Origin: Acidobacteriota bacterium
Lineage (GTDB): Bacteria; Acidobacteriota; Blastocatellia; Pyrinomonadales; Pyrinomonadaceae
DNA: 8,082 nucleotides
Direction of reading: 5' to 3'
NCBI GenBank assembly: GCA_019247865.1
Contig: JAFBAJ010000562.1
Coordinates: forward strand, 1-8,082
Part shown: piece after piece, positions 6,983 to 8,082 of the stretch
How the letters are laid out: the number at the start of each line of letters is the position of its first letter
How positions within the stretch are numbered: position 1 is the first letter of the stretch
Made by a program: the position numbers and the translations under genes
Notes under the pieces: generated by a model
What the model was told of the DNA's origin: nothing
The model's input: only the letters and a program-made list of their open reading frames with translations
Databases searched by the model: none

Positions 6983-8082
6983 ATGATTATCGTCGTCATC
7001 GGCGCCCAGTGGGGCGATGAAGGTAAAGGCAAGATCGTTGATCTGCTGGCCGACCGCTTTGATATTGTGGCGCGTTATCAGGGCGGCCATAACGCTGGGC
7101 ATTCCGTCTACGTCGGCGACAAAGCTTTCGTCCTGCGCCTGCTGCCGTCCGGCGTGATTCATCCGAACAAGGTCTGCGTGCTCGGCAACGGAATGGTCAT
7201 TGACCCTAAGGCATTCTTTGAAGAGGCTGACCAACTGGCCGAGAAGGGCGTCGCCATCACGCCCGAACGGATTCGCGTCAGCTCGCGCGCCCATCTCATC
7301 CTGCCCTATCATCGTGCGCTCGACCACACGAGCGAGGAGCGGCTCGGCAATGAACGCGTCGGGACAACCCTGCGCGGCATCGGCCCGGCCTATGAAGACA
7401 AGGCCGGACGGCGCGGCATACGCGTCGCGGATGCGCTCGTCCCGGAAGTTCTGCGCTCACGCATCGAGCGGAACCTCGAAGACGCCAACCGCATCATCCA
7501 GGCTTACAAGGGACAACCGCTCGAAGCGAACGAGATCTTCGACGAGACCTCGCGCTTCGCGGAACGCCTGTCTCCGTTCATCACGGACACGACGCACTAT
7601 CTCAATCAGGCCGCGCGCGACGGCCGCACGATTCTCATCGAAGGCGCGCAGGCCACGCTGCTCGACGTAGATCACGGCACCTATCCCTTCGTTACTTCTT
7701 CGAGCACGACCGCGGGCGGAGCTTCCATCGGGACGGGGCTCGCGCCGCATCGCATCACGGGTGTGCTCGGCATCGTCCGCACCTACACGACGCGCGTCGG
7801 CGAGGGACCGTTCCCGACAGAGATGCTGGAAGGCGAAGCGGAGATGAGCCAGTTGATACGCGAGCGCGGCCGAGAGTACGGAGCCGTCACGGGACGCCCG
7901 CGACGCTGCGGCTGGTTCGATGCTTTCGCCACACGCTACGCGGCCGACATCAACGGCTTCTCTTCCGTCGCCCTGACCAAGCTCGACGTGCTCGACGCAC
8001 TCGACGAGATCAAGGTCTGCACCGGATATCAGATCGAAGGGCGCGCGCTGCAATCCTTCCCTGCCGTCTCGCAGGATTTGCG
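6983..8082 (+). CDS. purA: Adenylosuccinate synthetase (3' end beyond window)
   Basis: Catalyses IMP + aspartate + GTP to adenylosuccinate, the first step from IMP to AMP, in the cytoplasm. The frame is open from ATG 6983 to the window edge, giving 366 residues; the family has about 430, so roughly 65 C-terminal residues lie outside. The N-terminal signature GAQWGDEGKGKIVD (7-20) holds the catalytic Asp12, and GGHNAGH carries His40, the acid-base pair of the family. GTTLRGIGPAYEDK, LIEGAQATLLDVDHGTYPFVTSS, TRVGEGPFPTE and TGRPRRCGWFD follow in the expected order. ATG 6983 fits the family start. No Shine-Dalgarno is visible: the bases just upstream are the CTGACCA repeats, so initiation must use another signal or be influenced by the repeat. 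No other purine gene is adjacent. Confidence 0.97.
   Translation, partial: MIIVVIGAQWGDEGKGKIVDLLADRFDIVARYQGGHNAGHSVYVGDKAFVLRLLPSGVIHPNKVCVLGNGMVIDPKAFFEEADQLAEKGVAITPERIRVSSRAHLILPYHRALDHTSEERLGNERVGTTLRGIGPAYEDKAGRRGIRVADALVPEVLRSRIERNLEDANRIIQAYKGQPLEANEIFDETSRFAERLSPFITDTTHYLNQAARDGRTILIEGAQATLLDVDHGTYPFVTSSSTTAGGASIGTGLAPHRITGVLGIVRTYTTRVGEGPFPTEMLEGEAEMSQLIRERGREYGAVTGRPRRCGWFDAFATRYAADINGFSSVALTKLDVLDALDEIKVCTGYQIEGRALQSFPAVSQDL

Overview
The window reads as a stretch of a GC-rich, free-living bacterial chromosome made mostly of housekeeping genes, all on the + strand. The proteins (EngB, Rho, a GT5 glycogen synthase, thioredoxin, a YkgJ-type CxxCxxCC protein, PurA) are typical bacterial ones. 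The non-E. coli gene order, weak or absent Shine-Dalgarno sites before several genes, GTG/TTG starts and heptamer-built intergenic repeats remind me of Acidobacteriota (Blastocatellia-like). That assignment is inference only; nothing in the window is diagnostic.

Left part (1-2547): a complete engB (35-616) is followed by two genes of unknown function. One encodes an exported protein with a cysteine-rich C-terminal domain containing a phospholipase A2-like CxxHDxC motif (673-1554). The other encodes a small four-helix membrane protein (best start 1818, end 2168). Directly after them lies a second, 5'-truncated copy of engB (about 2200-2547) lacking the P-loop. The two engB copies share an 89-base stretch of perfect identity (284-372 = 2218-2306), after which they differ at about 60 of 238 positions. 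The two unknown genes are thus flanked by direct repeats of the engB 3' half, as after an integration or recombination event that rebuilt a full engB on the left and left a stump on the right. Sampled lines of the exported-protein gene have about 43-53% GC, against about 62-65% in engB and rho.

Right part (2548-8082): a roughly 290-base stretch without a convincing gene, then a possible 42-codon leader ORF, leads into rho (2981-4396). A promoter-like site and a TTG-started glgA (4583-6004) follow, then trxA only 26 bases downstream (6031-6375), a YkgJ-family gene (6492-6896), and purA (6983 to the window edge, C-terminus missing).

Gene ends carry unusual inverted repeats. After the engB stump, after rho and after the YkgJ gene, each arm is built of four degenerate heptamers; the three heptamers are unrelated in sequence but identical in layout. 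A fourth inverted repeat, GC-rich and able to fold in two ways, follows trxA. They may act as transcript ends or be a class of short tandem/inverted repetitive element. The engB duplication with its two-gene cargo and the heptamer-built inverted repeats are the two most unusual features.
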